From: Camarhynchus parvulus
Lineage: Eukaryota; Chordata; Aves; Passeriformes; Thraupidae
Length of the DNA: 64,000 bases
NCBI RefSeq assembly: GCF_901933205.1
Contig: NC_044590.1
Location: 12,489,501 to 12,553,500, forward strand
Direction: 5' to 3'
The notes below the pieces were generated by a model, which was given only the letters and a program-made list of their open reading frames with translations, was not told the DNA's origin and searched no databases. Within the stretch, counting starts at the first letter, position 1, and every line of letters starts with the position of its first letter. A program made the translations under genes and the position numbers. This document shows, piece after piece, positions 22,709 to 34,840 of this stretch.

Positions 22709-24305
22709 TAACAATAATAATAACAATAACAATAATAATTTATTACCATTATTATATTCTAATATTTAAAAATAACTAATAATTATATCAATAATATCTA
22801 AAATATTGTTATTATTAGAATATATATATAGATATATATATATATAAATTTTTTAAAATTAATTTTCATTTTCGTTTTCATTATGACACCCAGGCAATCC
22901 ACTGCTTTGCAGGAAATGTCAAGGTTTGCCACACAGGCACCTCTTTCCCCTGTGCTCCCTCTCTTGAGAAAGAGAAAATGCTCATGTGCCACTTGACCAA
23001 AGCAAGGGCTTTGCAAACACACCAGCCACTGGACATTTGGTAGAAAGAGGCAGCAAATCTCAGTTTTTAGCTTAGTTTTACTTTCACCAAACCTCCTCTG
23101 AACAGCTGCACCCCTCCTGCATTAATTCCCTCAGGCTGGATATATCAGTGGCTCCTGACTTGCAGAGCAGCTCCTGCTTGGAATCTTCTGGGCCGGCTTC
23201 TTCTGCCTGCAAAGAAAGAAATTTTCTGCCAGGATTTGTTTTCCTGGGCACTGCTGGGGCTCAGAGCATGGCTGGGCCCCGTGCCAGCTGCACCTCAGTA
23301 AATCACTGCTCTGAGCACGATGCAGCAGGGCTGGGGCAAGGAGAACATGGACAGGTTTGGCTTTGGGCTGTTCATCAGCCTCTCAGCTGAACCCAAACCA
23401 TGAGAATGATTTAAAGTGAAATCCTGGACTCCTGGGTGATGAAAAGGCTCACATGGGGGTGAGGACTTAGCAGGACTCTGGGTGTGTCTCACTGCCTATC
23501 AGTTTGGACACTGGAACCTCTGGTAAAACCCCAATTTTATGGATGTTTGGCACAGCTGGGACATGTGTCACCTCCGGGCTTCCTAAAGGAAACCCCAGTT
23601 TGTTATTTGCAATTAAACAAAGGCAGCAGATGTGCAAAAGAACCCAAATCTAAAATTGTCTTCTAAGCAAAAAAGCTACATCATCTTATGATTTTATAAG
23701 ATCTATTTTTTTCCTTTTATTCTTTTTCCTCCATCTAAAGAGAATGGGAAGGCTGCAGGAGAAGGTGGTGGAAACCTCTCCTCCCTTGGGATTGTTGAGT
23801 GCAGTGTTTGTTCTTAGTTTAGATGAGTCCTCGGGGAGGGCCAGGCCAGGCTTGCCAAGGGCTGGGAGAAGAGACTGTCTGCAAGTGGCATCTTCCAGCA
23901 GAATTCCCAAATGTGACACATTCCTGTCACCTCCTCCTTTGATCCTGCCCCAACAGCTGAGTTATAACTTTTTTTAAGCAGGCTCTTGAATGAGAAAGCA
24001 GGAATGGATGGAGGCTGTGCCTGATCAGCAGCAGGGGCTGATTCTTGGCAACATGGAGAGAAGGACTCAGGATATTCCTGATCCTCAGGGAACAATTTCT
24101 CTGTGGCTGGCTTGGTTTCCTCACACAGAAAACAGCCCTGTTAAAAGGTTGTATTGCTGCTCAGTTTTCCTTTGGGAGCCCTGGCACTTTCCCCTTAACA
24201 GGGAGGAGAGGATGGTTTAAAATGAGCAGCTCTCGAGCCAAGGGGGCTCTGGGGAGATGCTGCTGAAGGATGGGAAAGTTCAGCATTTTGGAAAAAAAGA
24301 AAACT
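21144..24305. other. Unique DNA with one A/T microsatellite
   Basis: Apart from the (ATA)n array and its A/T-rich flank, no repeat or exon can be supported. Confidence 0.45.
22677..22740 (+). repeat. (ATA)n with ACA interruptions
   Basis: Trinucleotide array of AAT/ATA units with regular AAC variants, followed by about 120 bases of A/T-rich low-complexity DNA including (TA)n near 22820-22845. Confidence 0.95.
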
Positions 24306-25065
24306 ATTCTGTTGCAGTAAGGTAGAAAGATTATAAAGAAAGCTTCATAAAATCAAGCCTGCTCTCCTAAAATCAGTCCCTGGCCTTGTCAAGGTAGCCC
24401 TTTGCAAGTTCCCATGTGAAAGCAATCCTAGTGTAAGCAGTTCATTAACAGAACAATCTGTTCCTGGGTGAAGAACAATCAGCACCTGTATAAACTGTTA
24501 CACTGTTAGATAGAAAAATGAAAACTATCTCTCACAAACAACTTTTCCTGCATGTACACACTGGGGGTTTGAGTGACCAATGAATACAGGATAACAACTT
24601 GTTAATAACCAATAAAGCAAGGACATGAAACAAGAGCTTGAGTTTTAGGCTTGGCTAAGACCTTAAGACTGCAGGAAAATATGCCTAGCAAGATAGTAGA
24701 AGTTTTTAAGCTTAATAACGAAGTATTGTGTATAATAATAATAATAATATAATGGTAATGGTATTGGTAATAATAATAGAATAATGGTAATGGTACAATA
24801 ATGGACATTGTATTGTTAATAGAAGGTATACATTGTGTGAAGCAGGTGTATGTGTGCTTTTAATAATTGGCTAAAACAATTGTTTGTAAGCTTTAGCAAT
24901 ATTCTATTGGCTAGAAAGTTTTTTAAATGCTCTGTAACAAAGAAATCTTTGGCTCCTCCTGGTTATATATGAGCTTTTGCCATCCTTCTGTTGTCTCAAC
25001 CATGTGATGAGGGTGATGCTGCAATAAAAGCTCAAGGAACAAATCCCAGCAGTTGTGGAAAAACC
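24306..25065 (+). mobile_element. LTR-F joined to LTR-G-like sequence
   Basis: Bases 24306-24620 match 44173-44470. The rest resembles 46870-47330, sharing GAAGCTTAATAA-type sequence, a CCAAT-like ATTGGCTA, the TATA-like GTTATATATGAGC, AACCATGTGATGAG and CAATAAAAGCTCAAGG. This looks like two related LTR types or a recombinant. Boundaries are approximate, and an (AAT)n stretch lies inside at about 24736. Confidence 0.65.
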
Positions 25066-25559
25066 TCCAAACACAAATGGTGCCTCTAGAGGCAGAGGAT
25101 ACCTGTGTGTGTGTGAGAACAGCCCACCCAGACTCTCAGGTCCACACCAGTGCTGCCCATACACATTTCATGCATTAAACAGTGAAGGAGGAATGGTTTA
25201 GGAGTGCCCCTCCATGATCCTGGGCTGCATGGGGACATGCAGAAAAGATCCCAAACAAAGAAGGTGGCAAGGAAGGGAAGGAACAAGCAGAGCATGAGGA
25301 CTGGAACCAGCAGCAGTTGGGCACGAGCCAGCCCAGCCTTCCTCAGCAGCTGGATACTGAGTTTTTCCAAACTGCTCATTAATTTTTCACATCACTCTTC
25401 AGCGAGTCTATTATTGGAGTTGGAATTTCAGCCTGCTGAGTGATAAATCCCTCTTGCTGAATTCTTCTGGGAAGGGAGTGAAGAGATCCATCCCTACCCA
25501 GACCTAAATATATCATATATCAGAGTCTGCTGGAAGTCACTCCAATTCTCCTCCTTTTG

Positions 25560-25675
25560 GACCACGCTCTCAGGGATGGATTATTGGGGTGTCTGTGCAG
25601 GGCCAGGGGCTGGACTGGGTGTTTTCTGTGGGTTCCTTCCAGCTCAGGGCACTCCATGATTCTATGATTCCTGAA
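25560..25675 (+). mobile_element. CR1 LINE 3' end
   Basis: GGGCTGGACTGGGTG, GGTTCCTTCCAGCTCAGGGC and ATGATTCTATGATTC, including the octamer-type 3' terminus that CR1 elements carry, in sense orientation. Confidence 0.8.
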
Positions 25676-26713
25676 ATAGAGATGTACTTTGTAAAGCAAT
25701 TTATTTATGGTCCCAATCTGGCTTGACTGGATCCACACCTGGATGATGTTCCCTGGATGTCACTGATATTTTTCAGACACATTCTCCTCCCATTACAAGA
25801 AACCTGTAGGATTTCTGAGGAGCTGGAGTGTGTGGTTTGTCCCACCTCTTATTAGATGTCAAACCAGCAGAAAATCTATCACGTTTCTTCTGCATTTCTT
25901 CAGTATCAACAGTACTTAAAGAAAGGAGATCAAGTGGAAATTAAAGAAATTTAGTTATAAAACTCATAGGGAAGCACCAACAGGAAAGATCAAAAAAGCG
26001 GAGAACAAAGAAGGCAGGAATAAAATGGTCTGACAAACATTAGAATCGATATTAAAAGGGGAGAAAAGAAGTACAAAAGGCTCAAAAAGCCCCACAGAAA
26101 CTGTGTAAAAAAAGCAATGCCTGGCTTTAGAAATGAGAAATGCAAGGAATGTAACAAATTATTTCAGATCTGATCCTATCAGAGAGAAATCTGATTTAAA
26201 AAAAGCAGCAGCTATAGAGACAGTTTGATAAAAGGCTGTACAATAAAAGATTTGAAAATTGCATCTTCCAACTACTTTAGAGAACGGCAAAAGAAAGGGA
26301 TACATATTAAAATACACTAATGCTGCAACATCGAATACAAAATGTTCTGTTAGTGGGAAAAAAAAGGTATTTTGACAGGTGCATCAAGATTTACCAGCAA
26401 TCTCAGTGACCCCATCAGAAAAAAAAAGGCACTGAAAGAATAATTTTAGAATAGCTCCAACAACTGATGGGGAAGAGCATGGAAGCAAACAGCTCACAAT
26501 TATTTCTGTGGCTGGAAAAAGATCAAACCTTATTTCAGGGCTATTTTTATGGGAGGCAAAGTAGGGCAGTCCTATCCCACTGCTCAGGATAATAATGCAA
26601 ACAAAGGCTCCTTCAGAGCACCACTGGGATAAAACCCCAGCACCTCCCTGGAACACAGGGATTGCTGGAAAAGTCTGCAATCCCATTGAGCAGGAGAGGA
26701 GCTCCTGGCCATG
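25676..26713. other. Purine-leaning unique DNA
   Basis: Bases 25900-26440 are A-rich (many AAAGAAA-type words) but match no family in the window. No exon found. Confidence 0.4.
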
Positions 26714-26719
26714 GCTCAC

Positions 26720-27146
26720 TACTATAAATGCAGGTCCACTGATGAAGTCAGGAATGATGAGGAGGACTCCAGCTTATCAGAAGGCTCATTTATTACTCTA
26801 TGATACTATATTATATTAAAGAATACTAAACTATACTAAAGAATACAGGAAGGATACTTATTGAATGCTGAAAAGATAATAATGGAAACTGGTGACTCTC
26901 TCCAGAGTCCTGACACAGCTTGGCCCTGTTTGGCCAAAGAGTGAAAACAACTCACAGCAGAATGCAATGGAACAATCACCTGTGGGTAAACAATCTCCAA
27001 ACACATTGCACATGTGAGCACAATGCAGGAGAAGCAAATGAGATAAGAGTTGTTTTCCTTTTCTCTGAGGCCTTTTGCTGCCTTCCAGCTTTCCAGGAGA
27101 AAAACCATAGGCAAAGGAATAATGTTCAGGGAATGTGAATGCTACA
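26720..27146 (-). mobile_element. Solo LTR-C with TSD GCTCAC
   Basis: It is the same family as 3313-3736. GCTCAC is present at 26714-26719 and 27147-27152, a perfect 6-bp TSD, which fits an ERVK-like (beta-type) integrase. Confidence 0.9.
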
Positions 27147-27654
27147 GCTCACCACTGGCAGGAGCTCTGAGCCTCCAGGCACTCAGAAAGGAGATTTACA
27201 GCAAGGAAAATACACCTTCACCTCCCAGAGCATCCTGCAGGATGCTGGGGCAGCATGGCCACGAAGCCACAGCAGCATTGGCTTGGAAATGGGGCTGCTG
27301 GAAAATCCCTCTTTGGAGCTGAAGGCATCACTCCAAAGTCAGCTGTAACATCTTTAACTTCTGCCTTCAAAAATGCAAACCACTAAAAAAAGCAATGAAA
27401 AAGCTGCTGGGACGTGGGAAAGCAATATGTGAGTGTTAAAGGGAAGTCACCTTTGATTCCATCGGGGTTATCCATAATATTCCTGCATTTATAAATTATC
27501 TTGGCTGCCTGGCATCGTGTAGCCATGTAAGATTGGATGTTTATTTGCAGAACCAAGCATTAAAACTGTTTCAGCCCTCAGGCCTCCAGGTCTGAAATTC
27601 AAGTGCAAAATAGCTGGGCTGGTGCCCAGGCTGCTGCTGCTGCTTCCATACTGT

Positions 27655-27748
27655 GATATTCCCAAAACCTTCCTGGAATTCAGCAAGGTGATATACCCAA
27701 AGCCTTCCTGGAATTTGTGCTATTCCCAAAACCTTCCTGGAATTCAGC
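27655..27748 (+). repeat. Minisatellite, about 31-35 bp x 3
   Basis: Three imperfect copies of TATTCCCAAAACCTTCCTGG followed by AATTCAGC. It lies in otherwise unique DNA. Confidence 0.85.
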
Positions 27749-28064
27749 CTGGCACTGGCGTTGCAGCCCCAGGGCAGAGGGGATGGCTGTGATCCATCCT
27801 GCCCCTGATGTCATTAAAGTGCAAACTGAACCACAGGGAAATGAATCTCCCAACTGCACTTAAACTGGTGACAGCACATTCCAGGTGTTCTGTGGAAGTT
27901 CAGAACCTCAGAGTTTGGGTTGGGCAGCTGGAATTCAATTGTTGGAACCCTGGGTGCAGAGAATTTCAGATGTTCTGTGTTTTTAGGCACAGACCCTCAA
28001 GAGAACACTGCATTGACCTGAGGCCGTGGAGAAGGCTTCAAAAATGGAATGATAGCACTGGGAT

Positions 28065-28508
28065 TGTGGGTGTGGAGTTTGAATAGAAATGTGTAATATC
28101 CCATGGTGGAAAACTTAGAGTTTAAGGATTTAGAATATAGTAATATATATAAAGCAAAATGGAGGTTTTAGGGCGGTGGTCGGTCCTTCTTCTTCACCTT
28201 CTTCTTCACCTTCTTCTCCATGGGTTTGGGTGGTATTTTGTTATTGGACAGAAAAGTCTGCATTGTGGGACATGGGTGATTAGTTATTGGGTTAAAAGTA
28301 AAAATAATTTAGGTGTCATTTCTTAATTGGACAGCTTATCCTTAAAAGGCCTTGCAGAGATAGATATGGGGCCATTTTGTACCTTGTTAGTGAAATGCTG
28401 TAGAACTCACTATTTGTAAGACTGTAATAAAAATAAGAATTAATAAACATTTGAGTCTGAACAAGAAATACCATCTCTAGCACTTTCAATCCTGACTCTG
28501 ACCCAGGT
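28065..28508 (+). mobile_element. LTR-J, probable solo LTR
   Basis: ATATATATAAAGCAAAATGG, then a CTTCTTCTTCACC pyrimidine run, two ATTGGACAG motifs, AATAAAAATAAGAATTAATAAAC and a CTGAACAAGAAAT end. The order of promoter-like and polyadenylation signals suggests an LTR. It is a single copy here, with soft boundaries. Confidence 0.5.
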
Positions 28509-29817
28509 AGAAAAAGAAGATAAAGTGTGACAGACAACCTTCATTTGGAGCCACACAATTAATGACTCCTACCCTGTGTCACCCTGCCAAGGGCACAGCA
28601 CAGATTGTCCCCTGTGAAATGATGTTTCCAAACTTCAGGGCTCCACACTTCATCATCATTGTCCCATGAAAGCCTCAAGCCATGGGGAAGAGAGGCTTCT
28701 TTTTGGGATCAGTACAATTCAAAGGGTGGTAATGGTGATTTTCAAAAAAAAGGACAATAAATGGGAGGATTCAAAACACCCAAATGCCCCAACCATTCTT
28801 ATCCATCTCCTGCAGTTACTGGGGGTTTCTCCTGCCTGGAAGAACCATCCCAAACTATCCATGGCCCATGAGGGATCAGTGTGAGGGACCCCAGACAGTG
28901 GCCATGGATGAAAGGAACAAGGATTTTGTGGGGGTTTAGCACCACTTGAGCCAGGGGAATATTCAAGAGAAGACCCCAACCCAGAGCAGAGAAGTGAAAA
29001 CACCACGGGTGGGAGATGGAGATCATCACACCTGAGTTACCCTCTCACCTCTGGGGCAAAGCCCAGGAGTTCAGGGACAGCTTTTACAATTAAAACCATA
29101 AATATCTATGCATACACACAAAAAATTAGTTAGTCATGTGCTTTCTGAGTTTTTCCTTCTCATTTGAGTTATATTTTTTATTTTGTAGGTGATGAGCTGA
29201 GGCTGTGGCTCCACCCAGAGAGGGGTCCCTGGCAGGCCTTGAGTGGGATGATCTCCCTGGTGGTGCCAGGTACTCCAGGAATCTCAATGGAAAATGAGGG
29301 ACTATGCAGGACTGGAATAAATTTCTCAAAATTCTGTCAGTCAGCAAATAAGGAAAAATTGTAATTTCTGTGGGTGAATGAAACTCAACTGGATCAGATG
29401 TTATTTCACATTGCAGAGTAACTGTCTCCTTTGGGTGTTTAAGTTGTGCTTTCTACATCCATTACTAAATTTCAATCAGGTCTTACAGAGCACGGAAAAG
29501 GTTTCAAAGGTAATTAAATTCTTACAAAATGTTAAAGAAATGGGCAGCTGGCCAAGAGACAGGCAGGGGAAGCATCCTAAGTGCTGGAGACAGCACTGTG
29601 TGAGCTGGGAGAGCAGCAGCCACTGCAGGATTGGGTGGAGAGAGTGCAAATCCCAGGGGAAGCTCAGTCGGGACCTGGAATTAGTCATGAGACTAAACCT
29701 GCTCCATCAGCCCCAGTGTGTGGGGACAGCATGGGGCCAAAGGATGCACAGAACTTCTTCTCAAGTGCTCCACAGGCCTCTGGAGCATCAGGCCAGAGAA
29801 ATTCTGGCCTTACCCCA

Positions 29818-30253
29818 TGTACTGGGTTATAAGATATGTGTCTGTTCTGTCCCCATCTGTCAGAGCTGGGGCAGTTCTCTGCTGTTCATGGGGCAGTTTT
29901 CTTTATCTCTGCCACAGCCAACCCTCCCTCCAGGAGATCTCTGCTGTCCATGGCCACTGAGTGTCCCTGCAGGGCTGATCCAATTCCAGCATCCCATGGG
30001 GAGATGCTGCACCCAGGGGAGGAGCCAAGCATTCCTACCTGGATCCAATCTGAGCCTGGCACAGCACAGCAGCCTTTGCCCCCTGCATTGCCAGAGGAGC
30101 AGCTTTCTGCTGCCCTGCATTGCCAGAGGGAGCCCAGGCCCATCTGCAGCAGCCCTGGAGCTGCAGAGGAAAACTCCCCCCTTGTGCAGGATCCCTGCTC
30201 CAGCAGCAGCACAGCTGGCACTGCAGGAGGGCCTGTCTGTTCAAACCAAGACA
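29818..30253 (+). mobile_element. LTR-A with a large internal deletion
   Basis: It starts TGTACTGGGTTATAAG and follows the other LTR-A copies to GCACTGCAGGAGGG. It then jumps directly to CCTGTCTGTTCAAACCAAGACA, the last bases of the family. About 250 bp including the AATAAA are missing relative to 18563-19240. No TSD is seen. Confidence 0.85.
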
Positions 30254-32514
30254 ACAATCTCCTGGGCACTGGGGGATTTGCAGGGAGCTTTCAGGTCCCC
30301 ACACTTCCCTGCTCAAAGCCCTGCCCAGCTCCTGCAGATCCCTTCCCTGGGATGTGACAGGAGATCTGGCATGGCACATCTCCACACCTCCCTGGGGCTG
30401 GGATGTTCTCAGGGACACCAGTCCACTCTGCAGGCTGGTGACACATGCAGGGCTGTGCAGATTCCTTCATTATCTCTCTCCACATTTAATCCCAGCCATC
30501 CCAAGGCATCCCAGGAGTGCTCATCCCAGGCTGAGCAGGAATCCCAGCTCAGCAAGGCCTGGCTTGCTAAGGCAAACAAAGTATTGCTGGAATTAATACA
30601 GGAAAAAAATGGCCTCAGTGTCCTTCCTATTTTTATTTTCTTTCCCAGCCAAGCTGCCTGCTCCTTGGGATTTGGATTTCTTCAGCTGCACAGAAGGGCA
30701 TGTGATTTATTGCAATTGGAAAGCTGGCAGACAAAAAAGGCTGTGAAATTATTTTGTATCTGACACAATCATTAGTGGTATTATTTCTTTTGGAGCTGGG
30801 AAGGACACTTATAAAACATCTAACAAGCTGCTAAGGAGATTGCCTAAAGCAGTGATTTTCAAAATGTGCTGCTGGAGCCCATTCTTTGTGCTCTGCACAT
30901 ATATCAAACTCCAGTTTCTTTTTATGGAAAGGACTTCAAATAATATTTCTGAGGGGTGTTTATGACAGTTTGCTGGTCACCCTCTTGAAATACATGCCAC
31001 CTGCTGATGGCATGATGTGGGGATGACTGAAAGAGGCCAGGACACTCTAAGCAAGTGTGTTGTGGGACAGAGGGGCACCCAGAGCTCCTCTTCTCCTTTG
31101 TGACTCCCTCTGTGCACGTGCACCATGCCACCCTTCAAATGCAGGCACTGAGCCTGGTATCACTCTCTAAGGATGCCCTTGGAGGGGTGTGGGTGGTCTC
31201 CTGTGGATGCCCCTGCCTGCTGCAGCCAGAACCTGTCCAGAGGTCCAGCCTGCTTTGGAAGTTCTGGCCCAGATACAAGGGGTGCTGGTGCAAGGCCTCT
31301 TCTGGGGGACAGGGTCTGTTTCATCACAGAATCATCACAGAATGGGGTGGAAGGACCTTAAAGCCTATCAATTCTACCCCTGCCATGGCAGGGACACCTC
31401 CCACTGTCCCAGGCTGCTCCCAGCCCTGTCCAGCCTGGCCTTGGGCACTGCCAGGGATCCAGGGGCAGCCCCAGCTGCTCTGGGCACCCTGTGCCAGGGC
31501 CTGACCACCCTCTCAGGGGAGATTCCCCCCCAAAATCCCATCCAAACCCACTCCCTCTCAGCCTGAAGCCATTCCCCCTTGTCCTGTCACTCCAGGCCCT
31601 TGTCAGTAGGTTCTCTCCATCTTTCCTGTTGGCTCCTTCAGGCACTGCAAGGCTGGAATTAGATCCCCCCAGAACCTTCTCTTTTCCAGGCTGAACAACT
31701 CAGCTCTCTCAGCCTTTCCATCAGAGCAGCTCCACCCCTCTGATCACCTCAGTGCCTGCTCTGGAGCCACTGCAGAAGCTTCCATACCCTTGGATGTGTT
31801 TCCTCCAGGTGTCTGGAGGAGGGGCTGCATGGGCTGGAGAGAAGAGCCCAGCCTGACCTCCTGGCAGCCCTGCTGTCACCTTGAGTGCAGCTCCTGCACC
31901 AGAACTCTGCCACATCAGCGACTGGCTGTGCCTCCTCCTCCCAGAGGGGAGCACATCCAAGGATTTAGCAACTTCTGATGGCCAGATCTGCTCTGGGAAA
32001 CTCTTATTTCCCTGGCTGGCGGGCTGTGAGTTGAGCAGGATGTGCTCAGTAACCCCAGCTCCTACCTGGCACTTTGCACCAACTGATCCCAAAGCCTGTT
32101 TTGGAAAAAGGTCAAAATCATGGACACCATTTAAAAGCTGAGACACAAAGCCCAACAGCCTCAGACAAAGCCACCCCACAGGCAGCTGGCAGGGCTGGGG
32201 ACTCAGTCCCAGATTCCTCAAGCACAGCCCAGTGTTCCAGCCCCATTCCCAGCAGCAGCACTGGGATGGCCACTGCTCACTGCTGTCAGGCGGCTGAGGG
32301 GGGCTGGAAGGAGCTGTTGTCATGGATACAGCATCCACAGGCTGTGCTGCTGCTCTTCCACAGGAGCTCTGGGGGCTTCAGACACCAGTGCAGCCATCAG
32401 CATAGGGAGGGTGAGGACTTCACAGCACAGACTGAGCTGGCACATCTGGGACTGACCCAGCTGCTGGAGTCACCAGTGTCCCCAGTGCCAACAGCTGCCA
32501 GGACCTGTGGAGTC
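30254..32514. other. Unique DNA with one CR1
   Basis: Apart from the CR1 at 31.33 kb, frames such as the long - strand frame at 31721-32338 show no domain and low-complexity Pro/Ser content. They are treated as chance. Confidence 0.4.
31326..31770 (-). mobile_element. CR1 LINE fragment, well preserved
   Basis: From ATCATCACAGAATGGGGTGG, through CCTTGGGCACTGCCAGGGATCC and AGCCATTCCCCCTTGTCCTG, to TTCCAGGCTGAACAACTCAG, it follows reverse-complement CR1 for about 445 bp. Confidence 0.9.
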
Positions 32515-32520
32515 ACCTCT

Positions 32521-32904
32521 TGTGACCGTGCTCACAGGGGTCTGAGGATGAGGGAAGAGACGAGGATCTGACTCCATGTTTCAGAAGGCTGATTTATTAT
32601 TTTATGATATATATTATATTAAAACTATACTAAAAGAATAGAAGAAAGGATTTCATCAGAAGGCTAGCTAAGAATAGAATAAGAAAGAATGATAACAAAG
32701 GTTTGTGGCTTGGCTCTCTGTCCAAGCCAGCTGGGCTGGGATTGGCCATTAATTAGAAACACCCACATGAGACCAATCACAGATCCACCTGTTGCATTCC
32801 ACAGCAGCAGATAATCATTGTTTACATTTTGTTCCTGAGGCCTCTCAGCTTCTCAGGAGGAAAAATCCAAAGGAAAGGATTTTTCATAAAAGATGTCTGC
32901 GACA
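32521..32904 (-). mobile_element. Solo LTR-D with TSD ACCTCT
   Basis: It begins TGTGACCGTGCTCACAGG and ends TCTGCGACA. ACCTCT flanks both sides (32515-32520 and 32905-32910). The - strand has ATTGGTCTCATGTGG, TATAATATATATCATAAAATAATAAAT and TTCTGAAACATGGAGTC. This is the cleanest reference copy for the rearranged one in the perilipin-like gene. Confidence 0.92.
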
Positions 32905-32953
32905 ACCTCTCAACAGTTCTGTGCAGGATTCACACACAGCTTGTGCCCTTCCC

Positions 32954-33236
32954 TGTTGTTTTGGGTTTTTTAAGCCTTCTGATGTTTACATTTTTGGAAC
33001 GAACTTTCTTACGCTTTTTATGTAAAAAAAATATTGTTTTGTATTCTTTTATGAAAGAAGAGAAATTTGATGAACTGTTGGTTTGTCCAGGGTCATTGGA
33101 GAAGTGGCATTGTCATCCTCCAATTCACTGTTACTTTTAGAAATCTATAAATGTTGGAGTCAGAAATTAAACACTGTCTTTTTTACCTTAGAAAGTCCAG
33201 TGTCTGTGTAGTTTTATTTTGTGTCCTAGAGTGACA
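32954..33236 (+). mobile_element. Solo LTR-I with TSD CTTCCC
   Basis: It starts TGTTGTTTTGGG and ends AGAGTGACA. CTTCCC is duplicated at 32948-32953 and 33237-33242. TATAAATG near 33146 and an AAATTAAACACTG signal lie towards the end. It lies 43 bases from LTR-D. Confidence 0.9.
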
Positions 33237-33456
33237 CTTCCCAGGCCCACAGTACCCCTCTGTCCCTGCCCTTGCCTTGGGTGGGCCCAGCAGTGGAAAC
33301 ACCCACCACACCCACACAAAGCATCCCCTGAGGAGGCTGCAGCTGCAGAGAGACCCAGGTGAGAACCAAGCTGTGACTTGGCTGAAATTGGGTGGATTAT
33401 GGGGAAAAGCCCAAACAGCCAATGCCTGTTTGGCTTCTTCCCATGCCCTTTTTCTT

Positions 33457-33670
33457 TCATAGAATTGTGGAATATCCTCATCTGGAAGGGACCCAGAAGG
33501 ATCATGGAGTCCAGCTCCTGCACAGAGACCCAACAGCTCCACCCTGAGCATTCCTGGCAGAGCTGTCCAAGCAATGTCCAAACACTCCAGGAGCTCTGGC
33601 AGCCTCAGAGCCATGGCTTGTGCTGTGCTGATGAGCCAGATGAAGCTCATCCTCTGGAGTATGGTAGCTC
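33457..33670 (-). mobile_element. CR1-type LINE fragment
   Basis: CATAGAATTGTGGAATATCC followed by TCATCTGGAAGGGACCCAGAAGG is a CR1 3' end in reverse complement. The long - strand open frame that crosses it is not a gene. Confidence 0.75.
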
Positions 33671-33721
33671 CCATTTCAACAGGTTGAAAATCCAATTTCC
33701 CATGTAAACATCCTCAGAAGA

Positions 33722-33816
33722 TGGAATCAGAATCATGGGATCATGGAATTATTAAGGTTGGAAAAGGCACTTCAGACCATAGAGTCGAACCATCCCTCCA
33801 GCAAACCATGTCCCCA
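33722..33816 (-). mobile_element. CR1 LINE 3' end
   Basis: GAATCATGGGATCATGGAATTATTAAGG, then TTGGAAAAGGCACTTCAGACC, then GAGTCGAACCATCC: a reverse-complement CR1 terminus, cut off on the right by LTR-H. Confidence 0.85.
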
Positions 33817-34109
33817 AGCCCCTTGCAAATAAGAGTGGATACTTTGGAGAAATAAGAAATAAAATTATGAAACATGCATTGTAGTGGGACCCACGAGGGG
33901 TAATTTTAGATGATTGGCTTTAAGGCATCTACAGCATGGTGTGGCAGAAGCTGTTAGGCCAAGAAATGCTTATATTGTAATTAGGAAATTGTTGGCTTCT
34001 GATCGTGATGGTGTGAGTTATAACATCTGTATTGTCTCACCCTTCTCATGAGACTGAAAATGGAATAAAAGTTTTTAAAACACCTCTCAGTTACTCCATC
34101 TCTGGGTCA
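33817..34109 (+). mobile_element. LTR-H, 5'-truncated
   Basis: It matches the reverse complement of 57568-57855 closely (GATACTTTGGAGAAA, TGGGACCCACGAGGGGTA, TGTCTCACCCTTCTCATGAG and TGGAATAAAAG). The 5' part of the LTR is missing, replaced by CR1. Confidence 0.85.
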
Positions 34110-34149
34110 GGAAAGGGCCTAATCAAACACACACCCCCCAGGTTTTTGG

Positions 34150-34340
34150 AGCAGTTCCAGGGATGGTGATGCCACCAGTGCCCTGGGCAGCTGTTCTAAT
34201 GCCTCACCAGCCTTTAGGTGAGGAAACTCCTCCCAACATCCAACCTGAACTTCCCCTGGTGAAACTCAAGGCTGTTCCTGCTGCAGGCAGAGGGACTGCC
34301 TGGACATCTCAGGCCACCAAGGACCTTTTTGTCCCTGTAG
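34150..34340 (-). mobile_element. CR1 LINE fragment
   Basis: TTCCAGGGATGGTGATGCCACC, then GAGGAAACTCCTCCCAACATCC, then AACCTGAACTTCCCC: reverse-complement CR1. Confidence 0.8.
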
Positions 34341-34560
34341 GAGGCGAGAAGCACCACGAGCATGGTCATCCACAGCCTTACAGAGCAGTGGGAGCTCTGT
34401 GCAGGAGGGTGACACCTTCCAGGGCTACTGCTGTCACAGCCCAAAGCAGAGGGACAAAGTCCAGGCAAAGCACAACCCCTGCTCCTCCCTCCAGGCCTTC
34501 TGGGCTGAGGGATCCCCCCTGCTCCAGGGCTGGCCTGGAGAGCAGAGGGTGCTTGGAGGG

Positions 34561-34840
34561 TGTTGTTTTGATTTTTTCAGATTTTCTAAGCTTTTCGATG
34601 TTTACGTTTTTATAACAAACTTTCTCACACACTTTATGTAAATAACTCATTGTTTTGCATTTTTTTTATGGAGGAGGAGAAATTTGATGGACTGTTGGTT
34701 TGTCCAGTGTCATTGGAGAGGTGGCACTGTCACCCTCCAATCCACTGTCACTTTTGGAAGTTTATAAATGTTAGAGTCAGAAAATAAACTTCCCCTTTTT
34801 TACCTTGAGAACAGCAGCGTGTTCGTGTCTGTTAGTAACA
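34561..34840 (+). mobile_element. Solo LTR-I with TSD GGAGGG
   Basis: It starts TGTTGTTTTG and ends GTTAGTAACA. GGAGGG lies at 34555-34560 and 34841-34846. TATAAATG and AAAATAAACTTCC are visible. It is 280 bp long, the same length class as 32954-33236. Confidence 0.93.

Larger units (their letters stand above)
27153..29817. other. Unique DNA around LTR-J
   Basis: It contains the minisatellite at 27.66 kb and LTR-J. Otherwise nothing is recognised. Confidence 0.45.

Noticed and set aside
29378..30763. 461-codon open frame on the + strand
   Set aside because: The centre is LTR-A sequence in frame and the sides are unrelated unique DNA. No family resemblance, and its composition follows the repeat.
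31721..32338. 205-codon - strand frame as a gene
   Set aside because: No recognisable domain, no consistent splice signals, and it overlaps a CR1 end.
33183..33695. 170-codon - strand frame with a plausible-looking protein
   Set aside because: Its first half is CR1 3' sequence and the rest lacks any domain or splice support.
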